This document shows positions 43,250-52,510 of a DNA stretch of 64,000 nt, piece by piece (position 1 is the stretch's first letter; each line of letters begins with the position of its first letter). The stretch is from NCBI RefSeq assembly GCF_001519055.1, contig NZ_KQ954285.1:248001-312000 (forward strand), written 5' to 3'. The stretch is from Novosphingobium sp. Fuku2-ISO-50. GTDB taxonomy: Bacteria > Pseudomonadota > Alphaproteobacteria > Sphingomonadales > Sphingomonadaceae. The notes beneath the pieces were generated by a model that searched no databases, was not told where the DNA came from, and saw only the letters and a program-made list of their open reading frames with translations. Both the position numbers and the translations under genes were made by a program.

Positions 43250-46200
43250 TCAGCGCGCCTGGATCGGTTCCTCGCCCACCGCGCGCGACGGCACCCCCTG
43301 ATAGCGCAGGCCGGGAAGCAGGTGTTCGCGTTTCATCACCACGCTGTTGGCGCCCAGATGCGTGCGCTCGTCGATCATCGCGCCATAAAGCGGCACCGTG
43401 CCGCGCGACAGCGTTGCCCCCGCACCGATCCGCACCCGATCGACTTTCAACACCCGGTCTTCAAAAGTATGCGCCTGAAACATCGCGCTGACCGTGGCAT
43501 GATCGCCGATCTCGATCATGTCGGGATCGACCACTTGCGCAAAGGGCGGCCCCAGCACTGCGCGACGCCCGATTTTCAGCCCCATCGCGCGCAGATAGAC
43601 CGGCAACAGGAATGTGCCTTCGAGCCGACGCAGGATCGTCGCGGCATAGCGCGCCCAAGCGACATAGACATAGTCCCACCGGCTGCACCAGCATGACCAC
43701 AACGCATGCTGCCCCGGCTTGACCCGCCCGATCAGCAGCCATTTGAGCGCCAGCACGGCGAGGCACAAGGCGACAAGCGGCATCAGCGTCACCGCCGGGA
43801 TCACCAGCGCAGCGTAGGCCAGCGGCGAGACCGTGCCCCGCGCCGCGCTCAACGCCATGAACCATTCCGCCGTCAGCACCATCGGCAGCACCGGCAGGGC
43901 AAAGCGCAAGGCTTCCCAGAACACCCGGTTGGCATAGCGGATCGGCGAGGGATCGAACGTCAGCCGTCGGTCGACTTCGATCACTTCGCGGCGCGGCAGG
44001 TCGAAACTGGGATGGCCGAACCTCGCCTCGCCCGACGCGATCTCGGTGGCGCGGGCGGGCGTGGCAATCCCGATCAGAATGTCATCGGGAAGCTGTTCGC
44101 CGGGCGGAATGACCACATGGTTGCCCAGAAACGTAAGGCGCCCGATCCGGGTATGGCCCAGCCGCACCGTGCCCTGGCGAACGATCCCGCCGCCAAGATA
44201 GATTCCGTCGGCAAAGAAGGTTTCGGCGCCGATCGCGACCAATTCGGGCACGACATCGGTGATCGTGCTGATTTCGCACTTTTCGCCGATGTCCATCCCC
44301 GCCAGCCGCAGCCAGCGCGGCCAGAACACGGTCCCGGTCAGCCATTCGCCGGCCAGAGTCAGCATCCCCGCCTTGAGCCAGGCCCGCAGATAGGCAAGGC
44401 TCCAGCGCGACACCAGACCGGGCCGCACCGGCCCCATCGCCCGCATCAGCACCGCCGTCCACACCAGCGTCAGCGGCAGCGACAGCACGGTCACGATCAG
44501 CACGACGGCCCCTGCCCGCGTGGCAAACGTCGGATGCCAGGCCCAGCGCCACAGATCGGCCGCACGCGTGCCCGTCACCACACAGATCAGCAGCGCCAGC
44601 CCTTGCGCCGGCAGCGCGGCTGCAAAGGCAAGCCCCGCTTCGGCGCCCATCGCCAGGACGTCCCACACAGCATGCGGCAGGCCATCGGATACCGGCGCGG
44701 GCGACGCTGGCGACGGGCCGACCGATTTTGCCGGCACCCCGTCCCAGATCTCGCCGTCGGGAATGGCCATGCCCGGATTGAGCACCGACAGCGCGGTCAA
44801 CACACTGTCCCGCCCCATCCGGCACCAGCCGCCGATCCCCGATCGGGTCAGCATGGTCGCCCCCGCTTCGAGCACGATCGGCCCGATGACGACATCGCCC
44901 CGGTCGAGATCGGCCAGCCCGATCATCGCGTCCTGTCCGATCGCCACGCCATCGCCGATGTCGAGCAAATCCCACCCGCCGCGCACCAGATCGACGCCGC
45001 GATGGATATGCACCCCGCGCCCGATCCGCGCGCCGAGCGCACGCAGGATCCCCTGTTGCAGCCCCGACCCCTGCAGCAGCGGCCAGGGGATCAGCCGCGC
45101 GGCCTGCACCACGATCCAGTGGCGCAGATACCACCCGCTCCACACCCGCGCACGGATCGGCCGATAGCGCCCGATCAGCACGCGTTTGACAAGCACCGCA
45201 AAGATCACCGAAAACGGGAGATACAGCGCCAGCGACAGCGCCGCGATCAACGGCATCACAGCCACGAGACCGATCGGCCCCAGCTCACCGTAGACCGCCG
45301 GAAACACCCGGAATGCCATCAGCCAGCCGAGCCAGCCCGACAGGCACAGCTCTGATGCCAGCCAGCCGATCTGCACCGCATTGGCCAGCCCCACGCGCAC
45401 CGTGCCGACGCGCGGCTGATCCAGCTCGGCAGGCGGCGCCAGCCCGCCCTCGCACAGGGCATGCGCCTGCCGCGCCAGCGCACGCACGGTGCGCGCCTCG
45501 TAAATGTCGCTGACTGTGGCCCAATTGGTGCGGCTGTCGTCGCGCAACAGCGTGACCAGCAGCGCGGCGCTGAGCGAATCCCCGCCCAGGTCGGCAAAGA
45601 AATCGTCCTCGACCGAAACGCCGCCATCGCGGCGCAGCACATCGGCGACAGCCGCAGCGATCAGCCCCTCCATCTCGCCGACCGGCGCAATCATCGGGCG
45701 CGACCCGGCATTGAGGGCCAAAGTCAGCAAGGGCAGGCGTGCGCGGTCGAGCTTGCCCCCGACACTGGTCGGCAAATCGGTGATCACGCCGATCTGCACC
45801 GGCACCATATAGCCGGGCAGATTGCGCGCCAGCGCGGCGCGCAACAGATCGGGCTCTGGCGGGCGCGACAGATCGTCGGGCACGACAAAGCCGACCAGCT
45901 CGCTTCCCCTGCCGCTCGGCTGCATCCGGCACGCCGCCGCACGCACGCCTGCCAGCGCGCCCAGCCGCGCCTCGATCTCGCCCAGTTCGACGCGATAGCC
46001 GCGAATCTTGACCTGGGCGTCGATCCGCCCGTGATAGAAGACCGTGCCGGCTTCATCGCGATCGACCAGATCGCCGGTGCGATAGATCCGCCCCAGCCGG
46101 GGATGATCGACAAATTTTTCGGCCGTCAGGTCGTCGCGATGGCGATAGCCGCGCGCCACACCCGCGCCGCCGATGCACAATTCGCCCTGCCTGCCCGGTT

Positions 46201-47329
46201 CGCTCTGCCCGCCCGGTTTACCATGCGCGCCCGCCGGCACTTCGTTCAGCGCCTCGTCAAGCACCCAGGCCACCATGCCCGGCACCGGCCGCCCGATCCC
46301 CACCGGCTGCCCCGGCACGACATCGCAGCGCAGGCACGTCACCGCGCATTCGGTCGGGCCATAGCCATTGACCATGCGCCGCCCGGCAGACCACAGATCG
46401 GCCAGATCCTGCGGCAAGGCCTCGCCCCCGACATAGAGCAGGCGCAGATCGGGCAAGGCCGATTGCGGATCGGCACAGCCCGATGCGCGCAGCAAAGTCG
46501 GCGGCGGGCAGAACACGGTAACGCGTTCGTCCTGCAACCAGCCGACCACATCGGGGCCAAGCCGCGCCGTCGCGTCGTCCATCACCACCAGCGTCGCGCC
46601 CGAAGCGAGCGCCAGCCACATTTCCTCCAGCGAGGAATCATATGCGGCAGACGACCCCTGCACCACGCGGTCGCCCGGCCCGAGGCCGAATTCGGCAAGG
46701 TCCGAGGCGATGAGATTGGCGATATGGCGGTGTTCGACCTCCACCCCCTTGGGCTTGCCGGTCGTGCCCGAGGTATAGATCACATAAGCCAGCCGCGAGG
46801 GCGCCAGATCGTCGGGCAAGGCCACATCGGGCGCCGCCGCGCGCGCCAGCGCCGCAGCATCGAGCACCAGCCCCGGCGCAAGCCCCAGGCGATCGAGCCG
46901 TTCGAGCCCGTCCGCATCGGCCAGCACCGCCACCGGCGCGGCATCGTCGAGAATTTCGCCCATGCGCTCGTCGGGAAACGCGGCATCGAGGCAGGTAAAT
47001 GCGCACCCTGCGCGCAAAACCCCGATCTGTGCCGCATAAAGCAGCGGCGAAGTCCGCCCGATCAACAGCGCGACAATCGGCTCGCTCCCGGCCCGCCCCG
47101 CCATGGGCCCGGCCATGCGCCCGGCCATGCGCCCGACCAGATGCTGCGCGATCCGCGTCGCCAGCGCGTCAAGCTCGCCATAAGACAGGACTTGCCGCTC
47201 CGCCCGATCGCGCCCCGGCGGCACGTCGATCGCCGGTGCAAGGCGATCGCGCGCCAACGGTCCGCCCAAAAAGGCGTGCAGCAGGCCGCGCAGCGACCCG
47301 CGCGCGTTCAGACGCTCGACTGTATTCAT
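43250..47329 (-). CDS. Pls/PosA-type single-module NRPS (poly-amino-acid synthetase family)
   Basis: 1359 residues. An adenylation domain (about 45-535; AYVIYTSGTTGKPKGVEVEH, NGYGPTE, YRTGDLV, GGKLDRARLP with K526) is followed by a carrier domain with phosphopantetheine Ser585 (LGGDSLSA). The remaining 700 residues alternate pairs of membrane helices (about 655-713, 890-962, 1140-1198) with three left-handed-beta-helix-like soluble domains (about 765-870, 1010-1100, 1245-1345). This A-T-(TM2-C)x3 plan is that of epsilon-poly-lysine synthetase Pls and relatives, which polymerise one amino acid without a condensation or thioesterase domain. Monomer unknown. Divergent from an NCS1 permease. Confidence 0.9.
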   Translation of the reverse strand: MNTVERLNARGSLRGLLHAFLGGPLARDRLAPAIDVPPGRDRAERQVLSYGELDALATRIAQHLVGRMAGRMAGPMAGRAGSEPIVALLIGRTSPLLYAAQIGVLRAGCAFTCLDAAFPDERMGEILDDAAPVAVLADADGLERLDRLGLAPGLVLDAAALARAAAPDVALPDDLAPSRLAYVIYTSGTTGKPKGVEVEHRHIANLIASDLAEFGLGPGDRVVQGSSAAYDSSLEEMWLALASGATLVVMDDATARLGPDVVGWLQDERVTVFCPPPTLLRASGCADPQSALPDLRLLYVGGEALPQDLADLWSAGRRMVNGYGPTECAVTCLRCDVVPGQPVGIGRPVPGMVAWVLDEALNEVPAGAHGKPGGQSEPGRQGELCIGGAGVARGYRHRDDLTAEKFVDHPRLGRIYRTGDLVDRDEAGTVFYHGRIDAQVKIRGYRVELGEIEARLGALAGVRAAACRMQPSGRGSELVGFVVPDDLSRPPEPDLLRAALARNLPGYMVPVQIGVITDLPTSVGGKLDRARLPLLTLALNAGSRPMIAPVGEMEGLIAAAVADVLRRDGGVSVEDDFFADLGGDSLSAALLVTLLRDDSRTNWATVSDIYEARTVRALARQAHALCEGGLAPPAELDQPRVGTVRVGLANAVQIGWLASELCLSGWLGWLMAFRVFPAVYGELGPIGLVAVMPLIAALSLALYLPFSVIFAVLVKRVLIGRYRPIRARVWSGWYLRHWIVVQAARLIPWPLLQGSGLQQGILRALGARIGRGVHIHRGVDLVRGGWDLLDIGDGVAIGQDAMIGLADLDRGDVVIGPIVLEAGATMLTRSGIGGWCRMGRDSVLTALSVLNPGMAIPDGEIWDGVPAKSVGPSPASPAPVSDGLPHAVWDVLAMGAEAGLAFAAALPAQGLALLICVVTGTRAADLWRWAWHPTFATRAGAVVLIVTVLSLPLTLVWTAVLMRAMGPVRPGLVSRWSLAYLRAWLKAGMLTLAGEWLTGTVFWPRWLRLAGMDIGEKCEISTITDVVPELVAIGAETFFADGIYLGGGIVRQGTVRLGHTRIGRLTFLGNHVVIPPGEQLPDDILIGIATPARATEIASGEARFGHPSFDLPRREVIEVDRRLTFDPSPIRYANRVFWEALRFALPVLPMVLTAEWFMALSAARGTVSPLAYAALVIPAVTLMPLVALCLAVLALKWLLIGRVKPGQHALWSCWCSRWDYVYVAWARYAATILRRLEGTFLLPVYLRAMGLKIGRRAVLGPPFAQVVDPDMIEIGDHATVSAMFQAHTFEDRVLKVDRVRIGAGATLSRGTVPLYGAMIDERTHLGANSVVMKREHLLPGLRYQGVPSRAVGEEPIQAR

Positions 47330-47552
47330 ATGACCCTAGCTTTTCGCCTATCACCCGGCGTTCGTTCGGAACCGGGCGTTTGTCAACCCGACGCCCATGC
47401 ACCACCGGCGGCCAGGGCGCGATGCGCGCGCGTCCCGCCTTTTTCCCGCACAATACACCTGCCCCCTTTCGCCTGCGATCGCAGTCGGGCATGCATTGCG
47501 TTTGGGGCGCATTTTTGCGCCCCTGCGATCCCGCTTGCGCCAAAGGCTCCCG

Positions 47553-48974
47553 ATGAAGCTCGTTGAAAGCCATTCGATCGATTACGTTCCACTCAGCGAA
47601 CGCCACGGCAAAGTGTGGCACCTCTGGCCGATCTGGTTCAGCGGCGATGCCCATCTGGCGACACTGGCGACCGGCGCGATCGGCATGGCGATGGGGTTGG
47701 GGTTCGGCTGGTCGGTGCTGGCGATCCTGACCGGGTGCGCGATGGGCACGCTGTTCATGGCCTCGCACTCCAGCCAGGGGCCCGAGCTTGGCCTGCCGCA
47801 GATGATCCAGTCGCGGCCGCAGTTCGGCTATCGCGGCGCGCTGCTGGTCTGGTGCTTCGCGCTGGTGACGTATGTCGGCTATACCGTGTTCAACGAAGTG
47901 GTGTTCGGCGTTGCGGTACAGGATCTGACCGGCACGCATCTGTCGCAAGGCGCTCTGGTCGGCGTATTCGGCGCGTTCACCCTGGCGGCGCTGGCCTTTG
48001 CCGTGGCGGGCTATGACATGATCCATATCGCGCAACGGACACTGGCGGCGGCGGTGATCGTGGCGCTGCTGATCTATACGGTCGGGGTGGCGATCCTCGG
48101 GCACGGCATGGCGCAACTGGGCATGGGCAAATGGGCGACGATCCCCTTCCTCGTGCAGTTCTTTGCCGTTGCCGGGTATCAGCTGTCATGGTCGATCTAT
48201 GTCTCGGACTATTCGCGCTATCTGCCGCGCGATGTGGGCGTGGCGGCCTCGTTCTGGTGGACGTTCATCGGCGCGTTCATCGGCGGGGCGTGGATGATGC
48301 TGGTCGGCGATGTCGCGGTCGCGATCTTCCCCGGGCACGAGATCGTCGGCGCCGTGCTGGAAACCGGCAATCTGGTCCGGCCCGGCTTTGGCGCCGTGCT
48401 GATCGTGCTGTCATCGCTCTCGCTGGTCACGATCACCACGCTCAATCTCTATGGCGGGTCGCTGACGCTGCTGTCGATCCTCGACAGTTTTCACCATATT
48501 GCCAATCCGGGGCGCGCGCGGCTGATCGCGCTGGCGCTGCTGGGCGTGGCTTCGACCTGGCTGTCGGCGATCGCCGGGGCGAATGTGCGCGAATTGATCG
48601 AAAACCTGCTGTCGGTGCTGATCTATCTGTTCACCCCATGGACCGCGATCAATCTGGTGGACTTTTTCTTCGTCCGCCACGGGCACTATTCGGTGCGCGA
48701 AATCTTCAATCCCGACGGGATCTACGGGCGTTGGAACTGGCGCGGGATTTCGGCCTATTTCATCGGTTTTGCGGCAATGGTGCCCTGTTTTTCGACGCCG
48801 GTCTTCGTCGGCCCGGTGGCGCGCATGCTGGGCGGGGCAGACGTGTCGATGCTGGTCGGTCTGCCGGTGTCGGGGCTGTTCTACTATCTCGTCTGCCGCT
48901 CGATCGACCTTGTCGCCGAGCGCGCGCATATCGCGATCGCCGATGCGGGGATCGAGGACGGCGCGGCGGCCTGA
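47553..48974 (+). CDS. NCS1-family permease (purine/cytosine permease type)
   Basis: 473 residues with about 12 hydrophobic segments. Family features include the N-terminal IDYVPLSERHGKVWHLWPIW and QFGYRGALLVWCFALVTYVGY. NCS1 carriers import nucleobases, hydantoins, allantoin, thiamine or related N-compounds with H+ or Na+. ATG 47553 is chosen because the conserved N-terminus begins there; the upstream open frame is not homologous. Divergent from the Pls-like gene over a 223-base gap. The substrate may be a nitrogen compound feeding the neighbouring pathways; not determinable here. Confidence 0.87.
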   Translation: MKLVESHSIDYVPLSERHGKVWHLWPIWFSGDAHLATLATGAIGMAMGLGFGWSVLAILTGCAMGTLFMASHSSQGPELGLPQMIQSRPQFGYRGALLVWCFALVTYVGYTVFNEVVFGVAVQDLTGTHLSQGALVGVFGAFTLAALAFAVAGYDMIHIAQRTLAAAVIVALLIYTVGVAILGHGMAQLGMGKWATIPFLVQFFAVAGYQLSWSIYVSDYSRYLPRDVGVAASFWWTFIGAFIGGAWMMLVGDVAVAIFPGHEIVGAVLETGNLVRPGFGAVLIVLSSLSLVTITTLNLYGGSLTLLSILDSFHHIANPGRARLIALALLGVASTWLSAIAGANVRELIENLLSVLIYLFTPWTAINLVDFFFVRHGHYSVREIFNPDGIYGRWNWRGISAYFIGFAAMVPCFSTPVFVGPVARMLGGADVSMLVGLPVSGLFYYLVCRSIDLVAERAHIAIADAGIEDGAAA

Positions 48975-48981
48975 TCACCCC

Positions 48982-50190
48982 TCAATGTGAAGGCAGGGGG
49001 GCGCGCATGGTCTGCGCGCGCTTGCCCGCCTGAAACCGGATGACGATGACGACCGCCATGGCGCACGTGCCCATGCCGAGACAGCCGACCACGCCATAGC
49101 CCGATGTCGCCTGCGCCACGAACCCGGCGGCCAGCGATCCGCCCGATTGCGCCACCAGCCATGTCCCCGTGGTCCTGACCGCCAGCCGCCCGTGCGGATC
49201 GTGCGCGTAGGCAAGGCCGAGGAGCAAGGGATACGTGATGTACCAGCTGACATCATAGAGCACGAGCGCAGCGGCAAAGACCCAATGGCTGCCGACCGTG
49301 GTCAACACCGCGCACGTGATCCCGCACGTCAATAGCGCGACTTCGAGCAAGCCGCGCCGATTGCCCCGCGCGAGCACCATGGTCAGCGCGAAATTGCCCC
49401 CCGAACTCAGCAGCGTCCCCAGGCTCTGATACCGGCCGAATTCGGTCGCGGGCAGGCCGATGGCATGGGCCGCACGCTCCATGAACGGCCAGATCGCCAT
49501 CGTGCCGAATGCAAACAGCGCCATCGCCGCCAGCACCGGCCAGCCGCCCGGCGCCATCGGCGGCACAATCGGCGCGGCGCCTTGCGCGCCCCGGCTGCCT
49601 GATTCCGTCTTGTCCGAGAGCGGCAGCATGCCCAGCGCCAAAGTGCCCGAAATCATCGCCAGCGCGATGAACATCGCCCCCACGCCGCCCGCCGCACCGA
49701 TCATCGGGATGGTCACGTTCATCACGGCAAACAGCAAGACCTGAAGCGAAATGCCGACCGAAATCGCCCGCGCGGGCTGACTGGTGCGCCCGGCGGCGAC
49801 ATTGACCGCCGTGTTGAGCATGCCATAGCCAAACCCGGTCGCCACGCGCCCCGCGATCAGCAGCGGCAGGAACCCGGTCAGCGCCGAAACCGCCTGCACC
49901 GCAGCGATCAGCGCGCTGGCGGCCAGGGCCATGCGCCGGGGACGAAACCCTTGCGCGCGCGGGGCAAACAGGAACATGGCGCAAGCAAACGACAGCGTTT
50001 CGGCAGTGGCAAACACGCCCATCTGCGCCGGGCCAAAGCCATAGCGATCGATCAGCCCACCGACCAGAAACGGCGTATAGTTGATCCCGAGATGCGCCGC
50101 CCCGCTGGCAGCGGCAATGCCGAGACAGACGGCAAGGGGAATCTTCGCATCGTCGCGGATCGGGTTCGCGCTGGCGGATGTGACGGCCAT
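48982..50190 (-). CDS. Major facilitator superfamily transporter
   Basis: 402 residues with 12 predicted membrane segments, a central loop rich in Gly/Pro (about residues 195-215), and MFS-like RVATGFGYGMLNTAVNVAAG. I do not recognise the subfamily. It lies 22 bases... the stop of the AraC-type gene precedes its ATG closely on the same strand, so the two are probably co-transcribed. A role in uptake or export of the quaternary amine handled nearby is plausible but inferred. Confidence 0.85.
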   Translation of the reverse strand: MAVTSASANPIRDDAKIPLAVCLGIAAASGAAHLGINYTPFLVGGLIDRYGFGPAQMGVFATAETLSFACAMFLFAPRAQGFRPRRMALAASALIAAVQAVSALTGFLPLLIAGRVATGFGYGMLNTAVNVAAGRTSQPARAISVGISLQVLLFAVMNVTIPMIGAAGGVGAMFIALAMISGTLALGMLPLSDKTESGSRGAQGAAPIVPPMAPGGWPVLAAMALFAFGTMAIWPFMERAAHAIGLPATEFGRYQSLGTLLSSGGNFALTMVLARGNRRGLLEVALLTCGITCAVLTTVGSHWVFAAALVLYDVSWYITYPLLLGLAYAHDPHGRLAVRTTGTWLVAQSGGSLAAGFVAQATSGYGVVGCLGMGTCAMAVVIVIRFQAGKRAQTMRAPLPSH

Positions 50191-50211
50191 GGGGATCCTT
50201 CTGGTGGTCTT

Positions 50212-51195
50212 TCAGGCGTTTGCGAGCGGCGGCGTTTTCCACCGGCCCCGTTCTGCGCCGGGCGGGCGGCCAAATTTCTGGACATAGGCGCGGGCCATTG
50301 CGCTCTTTGACGAAAAGCCGGTGGCCACCGCGACCTCGATCAGCGACAGGCTCGTTTCGGCAAGGAAACTGCGCGCGCGCTCCAGCCGGATGGCGCGGTA
50401 ATAGGCCGCCGGGCCCGTGCCGAAATGGCCCATGAACAACCGTTCGAGCTGTCGCCGGGTGACCCCTGCCTCGGCGGCGAGGTCTTCGAGCCGACAGGGG
50501 CTTTCGATTTCCGCCTCCATCCGCGCGATCACCGCGACCAGACGCGGATCGCGCGTACCGATGCGCGCGCCCAGATCGAGCCGCTGCCGCTCTTCACGGC
50601 TGCGGATGCGGCTGTGAATGAACTGTTCCGACACCGCGCGCGCAAGGCCCGGCCCCTGTCGCAGCGCGATGCGTTCGAGCATCATGTCGATCGCCGCCGT
50701 CCCCCCGGCGCACGTAAACAGCCGTTCGCCAAGGCAGAACAATTCCTCGGTCACGCGCACCTCGGGATAGTCCTCGCGAAAGGCAGGGACCGCTTCCCAA
50801 TGCAGCGTCACCGGCTGATCGCGGATCAACCCCGCCTCGGCCAGGACATAGGCCCCGGTGTCGAGCGCACCGAGCGCGACACCGCGCCGCGCCATGCGCC
50901 GCAAGGCCGCGACCAGCGAGCGGCTGATTCCCCGGCGCGGTTCGAACCCGGCGCACAGGATCAGCGTCTGCGTATTTTCATCAAGCGGGCCGTCGACGGC
51001 GACTTTCAACCCGCACGAGGCTTCGACCGGCTGACCGTCGGCGGAAAACAACCGCCAGGCGAAAACCGGCCGCTGCGCCAGTCGGTTGGCCACGCGCAAG
51101 GGTTCCATCGCCGCGACGAAGCCCATCGCGGAAAAGCCCGGCACGAGGTAAAAGCTGTAGGTTTCCTGCTCCAGCGGAGCGAATGCGACATTCAT
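50212..51195 (-). CDS. GlxA/CdhR-type AraC-family regulator with DJ-1/PfpI domain
   Basis: 327 residues. The N-terminal 190 residues are a DJ-1/PfpI (GATase-1-like) effector domain (FSAMGFVAAMEPLRVANRLA, LILCAGFEP). The C-terminal 100 residues are two AraC HTH motifs (LEDLAAEAGVTRRQLERLF, ... VAVATGFSSKSAMARAY). CdhR and GbdR, the carnitine and glycine-betaine regulators of pseudomonads, have this architecture, matching the genes around. ATG 51195 is the first Met of the conserved domain. Divergent from the oxygenase operon; repeats in the gap are likely its sites. Confidence 0.9.
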   Translation of the reverse strand: MNVAFAPLEQETYSFYLVPGFSAMGFVAAMEPLRVANRLAQRPVFAWRLFSADGQPVEASCGLKVAVDGPLDENTQTLILCAGFEPRRGISRSLVAALRRMARRGVALGALDTGAYVLAEAGLIRDQPVTLHWEAVPAFREDYPEVRVTEELFCLGERLFTCAGGTAAIDMMLERIALRQGPGLARAVSEQFIHSRIRSREERQRLDLGARIGTRDPRLVAVIARMEAEIESPCRLEDLAAEAGVTRRQLERLFMGHFGTGPAAYYRAIRLERARSFLAETSLSLIEVAVATGFSSKSAMARAYVQKFGRPPGAERGRWKTPPLANA

Positions 51196-51248
51196 GGATC
51201 GGGAGACAAACACAGATTCGCGTGAGCGCAAAACCCGTTTTGGCCTGT

Positions 51249-51304
51249 GGCAAGGTATATTTGCCGAAGTCGCAAAATACGCGCATCATGTCGCAAAGCT
51301 GCGA
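51249..51304. promoter_or_regulatory. Repeats in the regulator-oxygenase gap (candidate AraC-type operators)
   Basis: GGCAA-N7-TTGCC (51249-51265); direct repeat GTCGCAAA at 51269-51276 and 51290-51297, exactly 21 bases apart (two helical turns); and the inverted repeat TCGCA-AAGC-TGCGA (51291-51304). A further direct repeat GCTCGAATCAA lies at 51346-51356 and 51362-51372. Helical phasing is typical for AraC-family sites. Assignment to the adjacent regulator is inferred. Confidence 0.5.
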
Positions 51305-51386
51305 TAGCAGAGCGGTTTCAGAGTTAGACTACCCGCCATCATACAGCTCGAATCAATCAGGGCTCGAATCAACTGGGGATTGCGGC

Positions 51387-52496
51387 ATGGATCTACAGGT
51401 CACCGAGCAGGGTCGATTGCAGGTCACCAGCAGCGGGGCAGAGCCCTTGGTGCTGCATCCGATCTGGCTGCGCGAGCGCCTGCCCGATGCGGCGGTGCTC
51501 GATCCGCGCACCGGGCAACGGCTGGAAGAAGCCGCCGAAACCCCGACCGATCTGCGCGTCACGGCCGCCGAACTCGATGGCACGATCACCTTTTCCGACG
51601 GGTTTGCGACCCGCCTGCCCGCCGCCTGGCTGGCCGGGGCGATCATCGGCGAACCGGCGCATGGCGGCCATGTACATTGGGACGGCACGCTCGATCATGC
51701 CGCTTTCCCGGCGGCCGATCTTGCCGACTTGCGCCGCGATCCGGCAACGCTCGGGCGCTTGCTCGACGGGCTCGATGCCTATGGCTTTGCCGTGGTGCGC
51801 GGCGTTCCGCTCGACATGGACGGGGGGCTGGAATTTGCCGACCTGATCGGCCCGATCCGCCGCACCAACTGGGGCGGTGTGGCCGATGTCAAGGCGATCC
51901 CCAATGCCTATGACCTGACCATGACGCCGCGTCATCTCGAACCGCACAGCGACAATCCCTATCGCGAGCCGGTGCCCGGCTATATCCTGCTGCATTGCCT
52001 GACCAACGACGCCGATGGCGGGGATTCGACGCTGGTCGACGGATTTCATGCCGCCGCGATCCTGCGTCGCGACAATCCGGCGGCGTTCGAAACGCTGGTC
52101 ACCACCGATGTCACTTTCCGCTATCACGACGAGACCGCGTTTCTGGAAAACCACGGTCCGCTGATCGAATGCAACGGCGCGGGCGAAGTCGTGCAGATCC
52201 GCTATTCCAACCGCACCGAGATGATCGGGCGACTGCCGGTCGAACGGCTGGAGGCCTATTACGCCGCGCGCGCCGCGTTCTGGCGGCTGATCGCGCCGTC
52301 ATCGCCGCTCACGCTCCAATTCCGGCTGCAACCGGGCGAGCTGTTGATGATGGACAATTACCGCCTGTTGCACGGTCGCACCGGCTATACGCTGGCCACC
52401 GGGTCGCGCCACATGCGCCAATGCTATCTCGACCGCGACAGCGTCGGCAGCCGCCGCCGCCTGTTGCAGCCCGCCTGCCTGTTGCAGCCTGCCTGA
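51387..52496 (+). CDS. Fe(II)/2-oxoglutarate oxygenase, TmpA-like / gamma-butyrobetaine hydroxylase family
   Basis: 369 residues. The double-stranded beta-helix core carries the iron triad H187-x-D189 (EPHSDNP) and H329 (YRLLHGRTGY), with the 2-oxoglutarate Arg region GSRHMRQCYLD. The N-terminal 90-residue domain has the fold of gamma-butyrobetaine hydroxylases but lacks the zinc-binding cysteines that the paralogue at 53083 keeps. It is followed 14 bases later by an HD-type oxygenase gene, the exact order of tmpA-tmpB, whose products cleave 2-(trimethylammonio)ethylphosphonate to glycine betaine and phosphate. The C-terminus ends in a tandem LLQPA duplication. Confidence 0.85.
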   Translation: MDLQVTEQGRLQVTSSGAEPLVLHPIWLRERLPDAAVLDPRTGQRLEEAAETPTDLRVTAAELDGTITFSDGFATRLPAAWLAGAIIGEPAHGGHVHWDGTLDHAAFPAADLADLRRDPATLGRLLDGLDAYGFAVVRGVPLDMDGGLEFADLIGPIRRTNWGGVADVKAIPNAYDLTMTPRHLEPHSDNPYREPVPGYILLHCLTNDADGGDSTLVDGFHAAAILRRDNPAAFETLVTTDVTFRYHDETAFLENHGPLIECNGAGEVVQIRYSNRTEMIGRLPVERLEAYYAARAAFWRLIAPSSPLTLQFRLQPGELLMMDNYRLLHGRTGYTLATGSRHMRQCYLDRDSVGSRRRLLQPACLLQPA

Positions 52497-52510
52497 AGGA
52501 GCGCCGGTTC

